A program made the position numbers and the translations under genes. The notes beneath the pieces are model-generated. The model did no database searches. It was not told the DNA's origin and saw only the letters and a program-made list of their open reading frames with translations. From Nitrospira sp. (GTDB taxonomy: Bacteria; Nitrospirota; Nitrospiria; Nitrospirales; Nitrospiraceae), in NCBI GenBank assembly GCA_024331095.1, contig JANDJE010000006.1, forward strand, positions 36,784-100,783: a DNA stretch of 64,000 bases, given 5' to 3'. Below are positions 52,241 through 60,793 of the stretch, piece by piece. Within the stretch, counting starts at the first letter, position 1; each line of letters opens with the position of its first letter.

Positions 52241-54562
52241 ATGCTGCCTCCCCGGTTGGTTTCCCGCTTTGCCAGAACGGCGCGCTTGATGACGCCTGTG
52301 TGGCGATGCGGCTGTCACTCGTTGAACGGCATGGCTCATCCTGCTTCCATGGTGCTTGGACCACGGCTTATTTTCTCCGTCATCGTGCTGCTTGTCGTCG
52401 GCGCGGGCGGGTTTTATCCCGTAGCCGGCGCGGTCGGCTCGGCTCACCCGTCCATTGTGAGTCATGACCTTGAGGTTACGATCAATCCCGCGACTCATGA
52501 ATTGATCGGGCGTGATCGAATGGTCGTGGCGAGACCCATCGAGGCAGGGACCGTTTCATTCTCGCTCGCGCCCACCTTGCGCGTTGAATCGCTCGCGATG
52601 GTCGACGAGGGCGAATCTCGGGATGGTCGAGAGCGGACTCATCCGTTGGCTTTCTCTGTTGATCGGACCGTACATCCGGCTGGGCAACGAGTGGCGGTCT
52701 CGTTACCTGCAAGGGGCGGGGAGTCGATCACGCTGAACTGGACCTATCGCGGAACCATCAACGATCCGCCCAAGGAACCGCGCCACCTGCGGTTCGTGAC
52801 CCCGAACGAAACCGCCGGCTACATCGGCGAGGAAGGGGTGTACTTAAGCGGCGAGAGTCAATGGTATCCGGATATCGAGGGGACCTCCAGCACCTACCGT
52901 CTTCATGTTCACGTTCCGGATGGATGGACGGTCGTGACGCAAGGGCGCCGGCAAGCCGAGACGGTCCGTGACGGACGGATGTCTTCGACATGGGTGGTCG
53001 CGGAGCCGGCGGAAGCTTTGACCCTGGTCGCCAATCGATTTGTCGTCAAAACCCGAGATTGGACGAGCCGAACCGGGCAACGGATCGAGCTGGCCACGTA
53101 TTTCTTCCCCGACAACGCCGGGTTGGCGGATGAGTACCTCGATGCCACGGCTACCTATCTCGACGCCTACATCGGGATCTTGGGAGAGTACCCCTTTCAT
53201 CGCTTCGCGGTCGTGGAAAACTTCTTCCCCAGCGGGCTCGGCATGCCGTCGTTCACCCTGCTGGGCAGCGGGAGCATCAAGCGGCACTACGTCCAACCTT
53301 ATGCCCTGGGGCATGAAATCGTCCATTCGTGGATCGGCAATTCCGTTTTTCATCGCCAGGGTGCCGGCAACTGGGTCGAGGGCTTGACGACCTACCTGGC
53401 CAATTACTATTGGCATGAGCTGACCGGTGACGATCGGCAGGCGGCGGAACAGCGGCGCATGATGGTTGAGGGCTACAGCCTCTACGTGGAGCCGGACCGC
53501 GACTACCCCGTCTCCCGCTTTTTCGCCAAGCATGACGAGAGAGACAACGCCATCGGCTATCACAAGGCCGCCTTCGTGTTTCAGCACCTGCGTCACGAAA
53601 TCGGCGACGAAGCGTTCTGGCGCGGCGTCAAGACGTTCGCCCAAGGGCACCGCAATCGACCGGCCGATTGGGGGGATATCGAGAGGGTTTTTGCCCGGGA
53701 GAGCGACAGGGATCTCCGTTGGTTTTTTGAGCAATGGGTTGAACGGGACGGGGCGCCGGAACTCTCCTTGGACGAGGTTCATGCCCGTTCGGTTCGGAGT
53801 CAAGACGGAGGGGAGACATGGCGAATGACCGTTCGGGTCCGTCAGTCCGGACGGCCGTTTCAAATGGCCGTCCCTCTCCGAGTCGTGCTGAACAATGGGA
53901 CCGAGACGAAATGGATCAGGCTCGGTCCCGCCGCTGCGACAACAGACGAGCTTGTGGTCGCGGCTCGCCCGCTTCACGTGCAACTGGATCCCGACTGGAT
54001 GGCCTTTCGTCGGATTGCACGGGACCGGTTGACGCCGATGTTGAACGGATATGTGACCGACGGCAAGAGAACGGTGGCGCGAACCGTCACGGGAGCGGTC
54101 GGCCCCTTTCAACCTGTCCTCGACCGAATTGTCGAGAGAGAATCTCAATGGCCTGAATCGAGAAAGACCGCGATCGTATCGCTCGGAGAAACGGCCTTGC
54201 CGCCGACCGGGTCGGTTTTGGTCTTGGGAGGGGCTGATCAACGGCACAGAATAGAGTCGCTCGTCAAGGAGTCCTGCGGCGACCTGGTTCGGCTCCGCGA
54301 GGAAGGCTTTGATGTGAAGGGTCGGAACTATGAAGGCCCCGCCATGGCCGTGCTCTTCACCTGTCGCCGCGCCGCCGCACCGGGGAGCATGGTGACGGTT
54401 CTTTACGGCCTAAGTCCGGGAGCGGTTGAGCGGGCGTCCAATTTTCTGTTTTATTACGGCTGGCACAGTTACGTGGTCTTTAAAAATGGAGCCGTGGTGG
54501 AGCGTGGGGTGTGGCAGGATGGGCCGGAGACGAAGGAGGTGGAAGTCGATGGGGCTCGGTAG
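52241..54562 (+). CDS. Exported M1-like zinc metallopeptidase
   Basis: A 773-residue frame from ATG 52241; starts at 52331 or 52349 would put the signal helix (LIFSVIVLLVVGAGG) nearer the N terminus and are equally possible, as no clear ribosome site is seen. The zinc motif is HEIVHSW at 358-364 with a glutamate 18 residues after the second histidine, in GNWVEGLTTY, one residue tighter than in classical M1 enzymes. The exopeptidase motif GxMEN is replaced by SGLGMPSFTLL. It is therefore a divergent M1 relative that may act as an endopeptidase or on an unusual substrate. Overlaps the next gene by 14 bases. Confidence 0.8.
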   Translation: MLPPRLVSRFARTARLMTPVWRCGCHSLNGMAHPASMVLGPRLIFSVIVLLVVGAGGFYPVAGAVGSAHPSIVSHDLEVTINPATHELIGRDRMVVARPIEAGTVSFSLAPTLRVESLAMVDEGESRDGRERTHPLAFSVDRTVHPAGQRVAVSLPARGGESITLNWTYRGTINDPPKEPRHLRFVTPNETAGYIGEEGVYLSGESQWYPDIEGTSSTYRLHVHVPDGWTVVTQGRRQAETVRDGRMSSTWVVAEPAEALTLVANRFVVKTRDWTSRTGQRIELATYFFPDNAGLADEYLDATATYLDAYIGILGEYPFHRFAVVENFFPSGLGMPSFTLLGSGSIKRHYVQPYALGHEIVHSWIGNSVFHRQGAGNWVEGLTTYLANYYWHELTGDDRQAAEQRRMMVEGYSLYVEPDRDYPVSRFFAKHDERDNAIGYHKAAFVFQHLRHEIGDEAFWRGVKTFAQGHRNRPADWGDIERVFARESDRDLRWFFEQWVERDGAPELSLDEVHARSVRSQDGGETWRMTVRVRQSGRPFQMAVPLRVVLNNGTETKWIRLGPAAATTDELVVAARPLHVQLDPDWMAFRRIARDRLTPMLNGYVTDGKRTVARTVTGAVGPFQPVLDRIVERESQWPESRKTAIVSLGETALPPTGSVLVLGGADQRHRIESLVKESCGDLVRLREEGFDVKGRNYEGPAMAVLFTCRRAAAPGSMVTVLYGLSPGAVERASNFLFYYGWHSYVVFKNGAVVERGVWQDGPETKEVEVDGAR

Positions 54563-55688
54563 ATCTTGGAGACGTCTCACGTGGGCGCTGATGGCGGCGT
54601 TGTGTCTATCCGCTGGATGTGCGGCCAACGAGGCTCGGAAAGAGTCCGCGACGCCCTTCACAGGTCATTCCGTCGCTGGTCCGACGGAGCGTCACCTTGC
54701 CAATATCCGGCAACTGACCTTCGGCCGCCAGAACGCGGAGGCGTATTTTTCGTTCGACGGCACGAAGCTGATTTTTCAATCCACCAATGATTGGACGAAT
54801 GGGGTGGCGGTTGCCGATAAACCGGCCGAGGCCGGGCTCGGCTGTTATCAGATGTACGTGATGGATATCGAGACCGGTCACGTTCAGATGGTGAGCACCG
54901 GCAAGGGAGCCACGACCTGCGGGTACTTTTATCCGGGCGATCGCCGCGTCATCTACGCCTCGACGCACGAGGCCGGTTCGGCCTGTCCTCCCAAACCGAA
55001 GCGGGGCGGAACCTATCGGTGGGCGCTTGACGACTATGATCTGTACGCGGTGGATCTTGACGGGGGCGATTTCAAACGGCTGACGACGACGCCGGGCTAC
55101 GACGCGGAAGCGACCCTCTCGCCGGACGGCAAGACCATCGTCTGGACGTCGGTTCGGGACGGGGATCTTGATCTCTACACGATGAATCTCGATGGAACGG
55201 GGGTCAGACGGTTGACCGACGACGTCGGTTACGACGGCGGCGCATTTTTTTCACCGGACAGCAGGCGAATCGTGTACCGTGCATCACACCCGACTGAACC
55301 GGAAGAGAGGGCTCATTATCGAGATTTGCTGGCGCAGGGGTTGGTCGAGCCGAACCGGCTCGAGATCTTTGTGATGAACGCCGATGGGTCCGGCAAGAAG
55401 CAAGTGACGTCGAACAAGGCGTCGAACTTCGCGCCGTTTTTTCATCCGGACGGGCGGCGCATCATTTTTTCCTCCAACGTGGAAACAAGAAATGAAAAGG
55501 GCCGACCCAGTTTTCACCTGTACCTCGTCAATGACGACGGCACGGGGTTGGAGCGGGTCACCACGGAAGGCCGCTTCAACAGTTTCCCCATGTTTTCACC
55601 GGACGGGAAACGGTTGGTCTGGGTATCGGATCGCAATGCCAAGGAGCCGGGGGAATTCAACGTCTTTCTGGCCGATTGGATCCCCTAA
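54549..55688 (+). CDS. TolB-like beta-propeller lipoprotein
   Basis: A 379-residue protein from ATG 54549, which has GGAGG at a good distance; the start lies inside the peptidase gene. Signal sequence with lipobox LSAGC at about 24. The body has five to six WD40-like PD40 repeats: EAYFSFDGTKLIFQS, EATLSPDGKTIVWTS, GAFFSPDSRRIVYRA, FAPFFHPDGRRIIFSS and FPMFSPDGKRLVWVS. It is like TolB in fold but is not part of a tol-pal operon. The partner may be the overlapping peptidase (inference). Confidence 0.85.
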   Translation: MGLGRSWRRLTWALMAALCLSAGCAANEARKESATPFTGHSVAGPTERHLANIRQLTFGRQNAEAYFSFDGTKLIFQSTNDWTNGVAVADKPAEAGLGCYQMYVMDIETGHVQMVSTGKGATTCGYFYPGDRRVIYASTHEAGSACPPKPKRGGTYRWALDDYDLYAVDLDGGDFKRLTTTPGYDAEATLSPDGKTIVWTSVRDGDLDLYTMNLDGTGVRRLTDDVGYDGGAFFSPDSRRIVYRASHPTEPEERAHYRDLLAQGLVEPNRLEIFVMNADGSGKKQVTSNKASNFAPFFHPDGRRIIFSSNVETRNEKGRPSFHLYLVNDDGTGLERVTTEGRFNSFPMFSPDGKRLVWVSDRNAKEPGEFNVFLADWIP

Positions 55689-55691
55689 CCC

Positions 55692-56831
55692 GTGCCGGTG
55701 ACCGCCGATCAGGACCCGGAACCCTTCTCGGCCGATCGAGACTCCATCGGCCCTGGTGACAATCGGCCTCGGTCGGGAATCGGCAGACTCCTCGCCTCCG
55801 GCTGTTGTTCCGGAGCCGCACTGATTATTACCTTCCTCGGCTTTTCTCAGTTTGATCTTCCCGTTGCTCGATACGTGCGATCCGTCACGGCGTACCGTCC
55901 CTGGGAGCAGCTCACCATCCCATGGATGGCCTTTACCAGCAACGCCGGGGATTGGATCGGCGAAGGGACGCATCTGGTCGTCTTCAGCCTAGTCTTGACG
56001 GCGGCCGGATGGCTTTGGTCGAAGGAAAAGATAAAAAAGGCGGGCGTCGAAACCCTGCTGGCGCACGGCCTCACGGCCTTGATCGTGAACGGGCTGAAGC
56101 ATCTGATCGGCAGACCCCGTCCCAAATTTACCCACTCCGGCGACTGGTCGCTCGCGCCGTCGATGACGTCCGGGTTCGATTCGTTTCCCTCCGGTCATTC
56201 GGCGGCCGGTTTTGCCGTCGCGACCGTCTTGGCCAAGCGGTTTCCCGCGACCGGTCCGGTCGTGATCGGCATCGCCTGTTTCGTAATGCTCAGTCGCGTT
56301 CTTCGGGGGTCTCATTTTCCGACCGACGTGATCGGGGGGACCGTGATCGGGGTTGTAAGCGGGTCGATTGCCGCGGCTCCCTTGAAACAGTGGCGGATGT
56401 CAATTGCAGAGGGGTTGTTATATTCCGCATGGGGAACTTGCGCCACGTTGGCGCTGCTGTGGGCCTTGGCTCGCCCCGCGGAAGGAGGAATCGCCGGTGC
56501 GGTTCTGATCGTCTTAGGCCTGGCCGCTACAGCCAGTGGGTTATGGCTTCGGCGACTCACGTGGAAGGGCAACGGCGCATCCGGTTTCTCGACGAAGGCC
56601 TCGCCGCTTCTCATCGCCTATGGCCTTGCCGCGATGACGACGTCGCTCTCCGTGGTGGCGGCCACCGGGTTGACCTGTCTTGCACAGTGGCTTGGCGGCG
56701 AACCGGTCGTTCAAGAAAAGAGCCCGATTCGCTCGTCATGGTCGGCGGCGCGGGAGGTCGCTCTCTTGCTCTGCGTGCTGTCGGCTCTGTTGATCCTGTT
56801 CGGCGTTCGCGGAGTGCTGCCCTTTCGGTGA
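55692..56831 (+). CDS. PAP2-family membrane phosphatase
   Basis: A 379-residue membrane protein from GTG 55692, 4 bases after the TolB-like gene. The three PAP2 motifs are KHLIGRPRPK, FPSGHSAAGFA and SRVLRGSHFPTDVIGG. About 150 extra residues with three further membrane helices follow the catalytic domain, making it longer than ordinary PAP2 enzymes. Likely substrates are undecaprenyl pyrophosphate or phosphatidate. It converges on the GT83 gene. Confidence 0.87.
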   Translation: MPVTADQDPEPFSADRDSIGPGDNRPRSGIGRLLASGCCSGAALIITFLGFSQFDLPVARYVRSVTAYRPWEQLTIPWMAFTSNAGDWIGEGTHLVVFSLVLTAAGWLWSKEKIKKAGVETLLAHGLTALIVNGLKHLIGRPRPKFTHSGDWSLAPSMTSGFDSFPSGHSAAGFAVATVLAKRFPATGPVVIGIACFVMLSRVLRGSHFPTDVIGGTVIGVVSGSIAAAPLKQWRMSIAEGLLYSAWGTCATLALLWALARPAEGGIAGAVLIVLGLAATASGLWLRRLTWKGNGASGFSTKASPLLIAYGLAAMTTSLSVVAATGLTCLAQWLGGEPVVQEKSPIRSSWSAAREVALLLCVLSALLILFGVRGVLPFR

Positions 56832-56917
56832 TCGTTGATCCGCAAGGGGCCGGTCTCGTCCGTCATGAGATTAGGTTTTGACGGAAGCCGACGCAAAGAC
56901 CCACGAGATGAAAAGGG

Positions 56918-58690
56918 TTAGTGAGCGGGAACGATGGGTGGCGGTTGGCGGGACGGCTCCGGTATCGTCACCATCGGTTGATTGGCCAGGAGCACGTAGC
57001 CGTGCCGCTTGAGGACCGGTTGAAACGAGGCGGCCTCTTCCGGCAAAGATCCGCGCAGGTCATCCCGCAAGAGGATCATGATGCGACCCGGATGACGTAG
57101 GGCCGTCTTGAGCCGATCCACTTCCCCCGTTGAAACGAACAGGACCCGGCGCTGCGCGTAAAATGCGATAGAGGGTCTGGTCGTTCCATAGGCGATCAAT
57201 TGATCGGTCGGGTCGAGACTCACGCCGGCCGCATAGGCCAGTTCCTGGGGAGGAGCGATGGCATAGCGGTTCACGCCTGGGATGACGGTATAGAGCGCGA
57301 GGAGGAAGACGGCGGCGACCGTTCCTCCCGCGACCCCGAGCGTTACCCGACGTTTTTCACGGTGCAACCCGAAATAACCGACCAATCCCATGCCGATCAA
57401 CACCACCGCCGCGGCCAGATAGGGGCCGATTCCCAGTTCGAATTCTGTGGCGAGGGGAAACTCATTGAGCAGTTTGGCGGAGAACCTTTCGTACAGGATG
57501 GGCAAGCAGGCCAATCCGATCGCCAAGAGATAACCGACGATCGTCATGGCGTGGAGGGACAGGCGAACCCCTTTCGCAAGCGGTTCTTCGCCCGCGCGGA
57601 ACCAGTAGGATGCCGCCAGTAACGACGCAGCGGGAAAAAGCGGGCCGATATAATGCGGCAAGCGAGTCGAAGAGAGGGTGAAGAAGACAAAGGTTCCGAT
57701 GAGCCACAGGGCGGCGAACCATTCCAGCTCTCTTCCCTCCAACGCTCCGTCGGCGGCCGCCGATCGGGCCGTGTCCGGCGATGAGGGCTCGGCGGGCTCT
57801 GTGTGCGGCCGGCTCCGCCAGTCGAGATAGGTCTGATACAGCGCGGCGGGCAAGAAGGGACTCCAGGGGAAAAAGCCGAAGAACAGCACCGGAATGTAAA
57901 ACCACAGCCCGGCCCCGTGTCCTTCCATCGGGCTGAGAAAGCGGCCGACGGTGTGAAGCTTGGCCTGCGAGCTGTAGGAGTCGCCGTGGATGATGACCAT
58001 GGCGGCATACCAGGGAATCGTCAGTGCCGCGAAGAGGAGGGTGCCGGAAAGGGGAAAGCCGCGCCGCCAGAACTCCGTCCATCGCCGTGCCGCCGTTAGG
58101 TAGAGTCCCACCGTCATCAATGGAACCAGGAATCCGACCGGTCCTTTCGTGAGAGTCGCAACGGCCATGCCGACATAGAAACTCCATATCCAATGGCGCT
58201 CCGTCCCCGTCCCGTGCAGCCCAAACCAAAACCCATAGAGCGAGAGGGTGGTGAAGAAGATGAGGACGCTGTCGGTGATGGCCATGCGCCCCAACGCCAG
58301 CATTTCGACGTTCAGCAGCAACATGAACGCGCCGGCGAATCCGACGGCGGTTCCCCGCAATCGAGAGAGCAAAACGAATTGCATAAGGACCAGCGCCGTG
58401 CCGAAGACGGCCGAAGGAGCCCGTGCCGCGAACTCACTGACACCGAAGGCTTGATAGGACAGTGTCATCAGCCAATAGATGAACACCGGCTTGGCCACGC
58501 GCAGCTCCCCGTTGAACGTGGGAGTGACCAAATCGCCGGAGGCGAACATCTCGCGGCCGGCCTCCGCGTTCCGTCCTTCGTCGCGATCGGTGAGACCCAT
58601 GTCGCCGAGTCCCGCAAACAAGAGAAGGCCCGAGAGGGCCAAGAGAACGGCCGCCATGATCAGTCTTGGGGGGTGCCGATCAGAGGTCAT
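56918..58690 (-). CDS. ArnT-like membrane glycosyltransferase (GT83)
   Basis: A 590-residue multi-spanning protein. The first periplasmic loop contains LTDRDEGRNAEAGREM, the acidic catalytic motif of ArnT/PMT enzymes, followed by the GDLVTPTFNGELRVAKPVFIYWLM stretch typical of this group. About 12 membrane helices and a C-terminal periplasmic domain are predicted. The family moves a sugar from a polyprenyl-phosphate donor to lipid A or a related acceptor. With the GT2 and LAB_N genes upstream it forms a complete glycolipid module. Confidence 0.85.
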   Translation of the reverse strand: MTSDRHPPRLIMAAVLLALSGLLLFAGLGDMGLTDRDEGRNAEAGREMFASGDLVTPTFNGELRVAKPVFIYWLMTLSYQAFGVSEFAARAPSAVFGTALVLMQFVLLSRLRGTAVGFAGAFMLLLNVEMLALGRMAITDSVLIFFTTLSLYGFWFGLHGTGTERHWIWSFYVGMAVATLTKGPVGFLVPLMTVGLYLTAARRWTEFWRRGFPLSGTLLFAALTIPWYAAMVIIHGDSYSSQAKLHTVGRFLSPMEGHGAGLWFYIPVLFFGFFPWSPFLPAALYQTYLDWRSRPHTEPAEPSSPDTARSAAADGALEGRELEWFAALWLIGTFVFFTLSSTRLPHYIGPLFPAASLLAASYWFRAGEEPLAKGVRLSLHAMTIVGYLLAIGLACLPILYERFSAKLLNEFPLATEFELGIGPYLAAAVVLIGMGLVGYFGLHREKRRVTLGVAGGTVAAVFLLALYTVIPGVNRYAIAPPQELAYAAGVSLDPTDQLIAYGTTRPSIAFYAQRRVLFVSTGEVDRLKTALRHPGRIMILLRDDLRGSLPEEAASFQPVLKRHGYVLLANQPMVTIPEPSRQPPPIVPAH

Positions 58691-58750
58691 GCCGCGATCC
58701 TTTCAAAGGAGTGGTCATGTGAGCGGTGGAATCGTTGAACGGACGAACGA

Positions 58751-59065
58751 TCATGTCTGTCTGGGCGGATCGTCGGCAGAGCCTTGGGCTTCGGCGGTGC
58801 GGCGGTTGGCTCGGTGAATGAGCATGAGATTGCGAACATAGACCACCGATCCAAGACCTTGCCCGGCGATAAAGACCGGGTCCTCTCGGTAAAGCGCATA
58901 GGCCAGCGTGATGAGTCCGCCGAACAGGCTCATATACCAGAATGAAAGGGGAACCTCGCTCCGGGCGCGTTTCTCCGACAGGATCCATTGAACCACCCAG
59001 CGACCGAAAAACAGACCTTGGCCCAAAAACCCGATGCCGATCCAAATGGTTTCCGTCGTCAGCAT
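58751..59065 (-). CDS. LAB_N-domain (lipid A biosynthesis N-terminal) membrane protein
   Basis: A 104-residue protein that is a single LAB_N domain: IGIGFLGQGLFFGRWVVQWILSEKRARSEVPLSFWYMSLFGG, with three membrane helices. The domain is the N-terminal part of some LpxB proteins and is also found alone next to glycosyltransferases of ArnC and ArnT type. Here it lies between GT2 and GT83, suggesting a flippase-like or adaptor role (inference). No strong ribosome site. Confidence 0.82.
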   Translation of the reverse strand: MLTTETIWIGIGFLGQGLFFGRWVVQWILSEKRARSEVPLSFWYMSLFGGLITLAYALYREDPVFIAGQGLGSVVYVRNLMLIHRANRRTAEAQGSADDPPRQT

Positions 59066-59162
59066 CAGAGGGAGAGAACAAACGGTGAGGGAAACGATCC
59101 GCCCTTCTTCCGAACGGGTTGGCAGAGAGGGCCTTCGCGCGGTGGAGACAGGAACTGGTACG

Positions 59163-59900
59163 TCACGCCGGTTCCCTGAATTGGTACCGCAAGACGCGAT
59201 GCTGCATCCATCGCACGGCGATCAGATCATAGAGGGATTTGAACAATCGATTGCCCATGCCGTATTTCGATCGGCCGTGGATGCGGGGGTAATGCCTGAC
59301 CGGCACCTCCGTGACCGTGAAGCCGTGCATCAACGCCAGGGCGGGGAAAAATCGATGCATGCCTTCATAGAGACAAATCCGCTCCAACACGGGACGTCGG
59401 AAAACCTTGAGGGGGCAGCCCGTATCGTGGACGCCGTCGTGCGTGACCAGGTTGCGTATCCGATTGGCGATCCGGGACGACAGTTTCTTGACCAAGCCGT
59501 CCTGCCGCTGTTGCCGCCATCCGCACACGAGGTCATAGGAGGACGTGAGGGGGAGGAGCTTCAAAATATCCTCGCTGTCCTGCTGGAGGTCCCCGTCGAT
59601 CTGAACGATGAGATCGCCGGACGACCGGCGGAATCCCGCGTCGAGCGCGCAGGTCTTGCCGTAGTTGCGGTCGAAGTGAAACACCTTCATCTGCGGGTGG
59701 GATGTCGCGAGGCGATCGAGTTCCTCGGCGCTGCCGTCGGTGCTGCCGTCGTCGACGAAGATCAGTTCAAACGGTCGCGACCGCGAAAGTTCATGCGAGT
59801 CCATCACCTTCAAAAGCCCGGCGACCAGGGGCGAGAGGTTGTCCCGTTCGTCTTTGATGGGGATGATGACGGAAGCCCAGGGGGTGAGAGGCGGTTTCAT
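59163..59900 (-). CDS. Family 2 glycosyltransferase, DPM/ArnC-like
   Basis: A 245-residue cytoplasmic enzyme. Motifs VIIPIKDERDNL, ELIFVDDGSTDGS, IVQIDGDLQQD (metal-binding DxD), DTGCPLKVFRR and RIHGRSKYG match dolichol-phosphate mannose synthase and ArnC, without the two C-terminal membrane helices. It would load a sugar onto polyprenyl phosphate for the GT83 enzyme. First gene of the three-gene module. Confidence 0.88.
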   Translation of the reverse strand: MKPPLTPWASVIIPIKDERDNLSPLVAGLLKVMDSHELSRSRPFELIFVDDGSTDGSAEELDRLATSHPQMKVFHFDRNYGKTCALDAGFRRSSGDLIVQIDGDLQQDSEDILKLLPLTSSYDLVCGWRQQRQDGLVKKLSSRIANRIRNLVTHDGVHDTGCPLKVFRRPVLERICLYEGMHRFFPALALMHGFTVTEVPVRHYPRIHGRSKYGMGNRLFKSLYDLIAVRWMQHRVLRYQFREPA

Positions 59901-60011
59901 GACGCGCGAACGCTCCGACAGCGGATTCCGAGCAGCCTGTTCACAGGCGCATTCTAACGAAAGGTCGAGGGAGCGTCAAACGGACGCCCGCGACGCCGGC
60001 GGGCAAGGACG

Positions 60012-60593
60012 CTACGGGGTGCCGTCCGCGATCGTAAACCGCATGGTTCCCATCAAGCTCAATTCGTTGACTTGCTCGCCGACGTGGATCTCGACTTTAT
60101 AGCGACCGGGCCGCCACCCTCCCGGAGGGCGACGGAACGAGAGATACCCGCTGTTGTCTTCCAGGGCCACGTGTACCACGTCCTCGCCGACGAGCGTGTC
60201 CGGTGCGAGGCCGGGCACGGACTCCGGAAAACAGCGGCCGAAAACGTTGAACCCCTGGTAGTGTTGATGGAGAGAAAATACGACGAAGACCGTGGGAGCG
60301 TCCATGGAAAATCGATCCGTCGGGCGGACCGGTACGATCTCATGGGTTCGCAGATGGCCGATCTCCTCTTCGAAGTTCTCCGCCGTCGTGATGGAGAGGA
60401 ACAGACCTTCCGGCGGGGCGTCAAAATCGTACCCCTTGACGTCCTCGGCGCGGTTTTGAAACTCCGAGATCGGAACGTTCTCGGTGAGGGGCGGCTCTTC
60501 GGCCCGGCTTGCAGGCGGCATCGGGATGAACGCTCCGGCCAACGCCGCAGCGAGGGCGACGCCGAGAATACCGTTTGTCCGGGGTGCCGCCAT
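60012..60593 (-). CDS. Exported protein of unknown function
   Basis: A 193-residue protein with a signal sequence (about 1-31, GVALAAALAGAFIPMPPASRAEE). The mature part is acidic and probably beta-rich, with VFVVFSLHQHYQGFNVFGRCFPE and a C-terminal stretch WRPGRYKVEIHVGEQVNELSLMGTMRFTI that resembles a small immunoglobulin-like domain. AGG precedes the ATG. I recognise no family. It diverges from the methyltransferase gene. Confidence 0.65.
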   Translation of the reverse strand: MAAPRTNGILGVALAAALAGAFIPMPPASRAEEPPLTENVPISEFQNRAEDVKGYDFDAPPEGLFLSITTAENFEEEIGHLRTHEIVPVRPTDRFSMDAPTVFVVFSLHQHYQGFNVFGRCFPESVPGLAPDTLVGEDVVHVALEDNSGYLSFRRPPGGWRPGRYKVEIHVGEQVNELSLMGTMRFTIADGTP

Positions 60594-60793
60594 ATCGTGC
60601 TACCTATCGCGGCAGGCGGAGGCCTGTCAAGAACAGGGCGGAGTTTCATGGTGGGATGCCGACGTCGAAACCGATTCCTCAAAACCGGCGGTCGTCGAAC
60701 GAGCGGTCAAGACTTCCCGTTGCGACTGGTTTGATCCATTTGTTACGATTTCGCCGCTTCAGAACGATCATCTCTTACGTGCATGGGCGGCGA

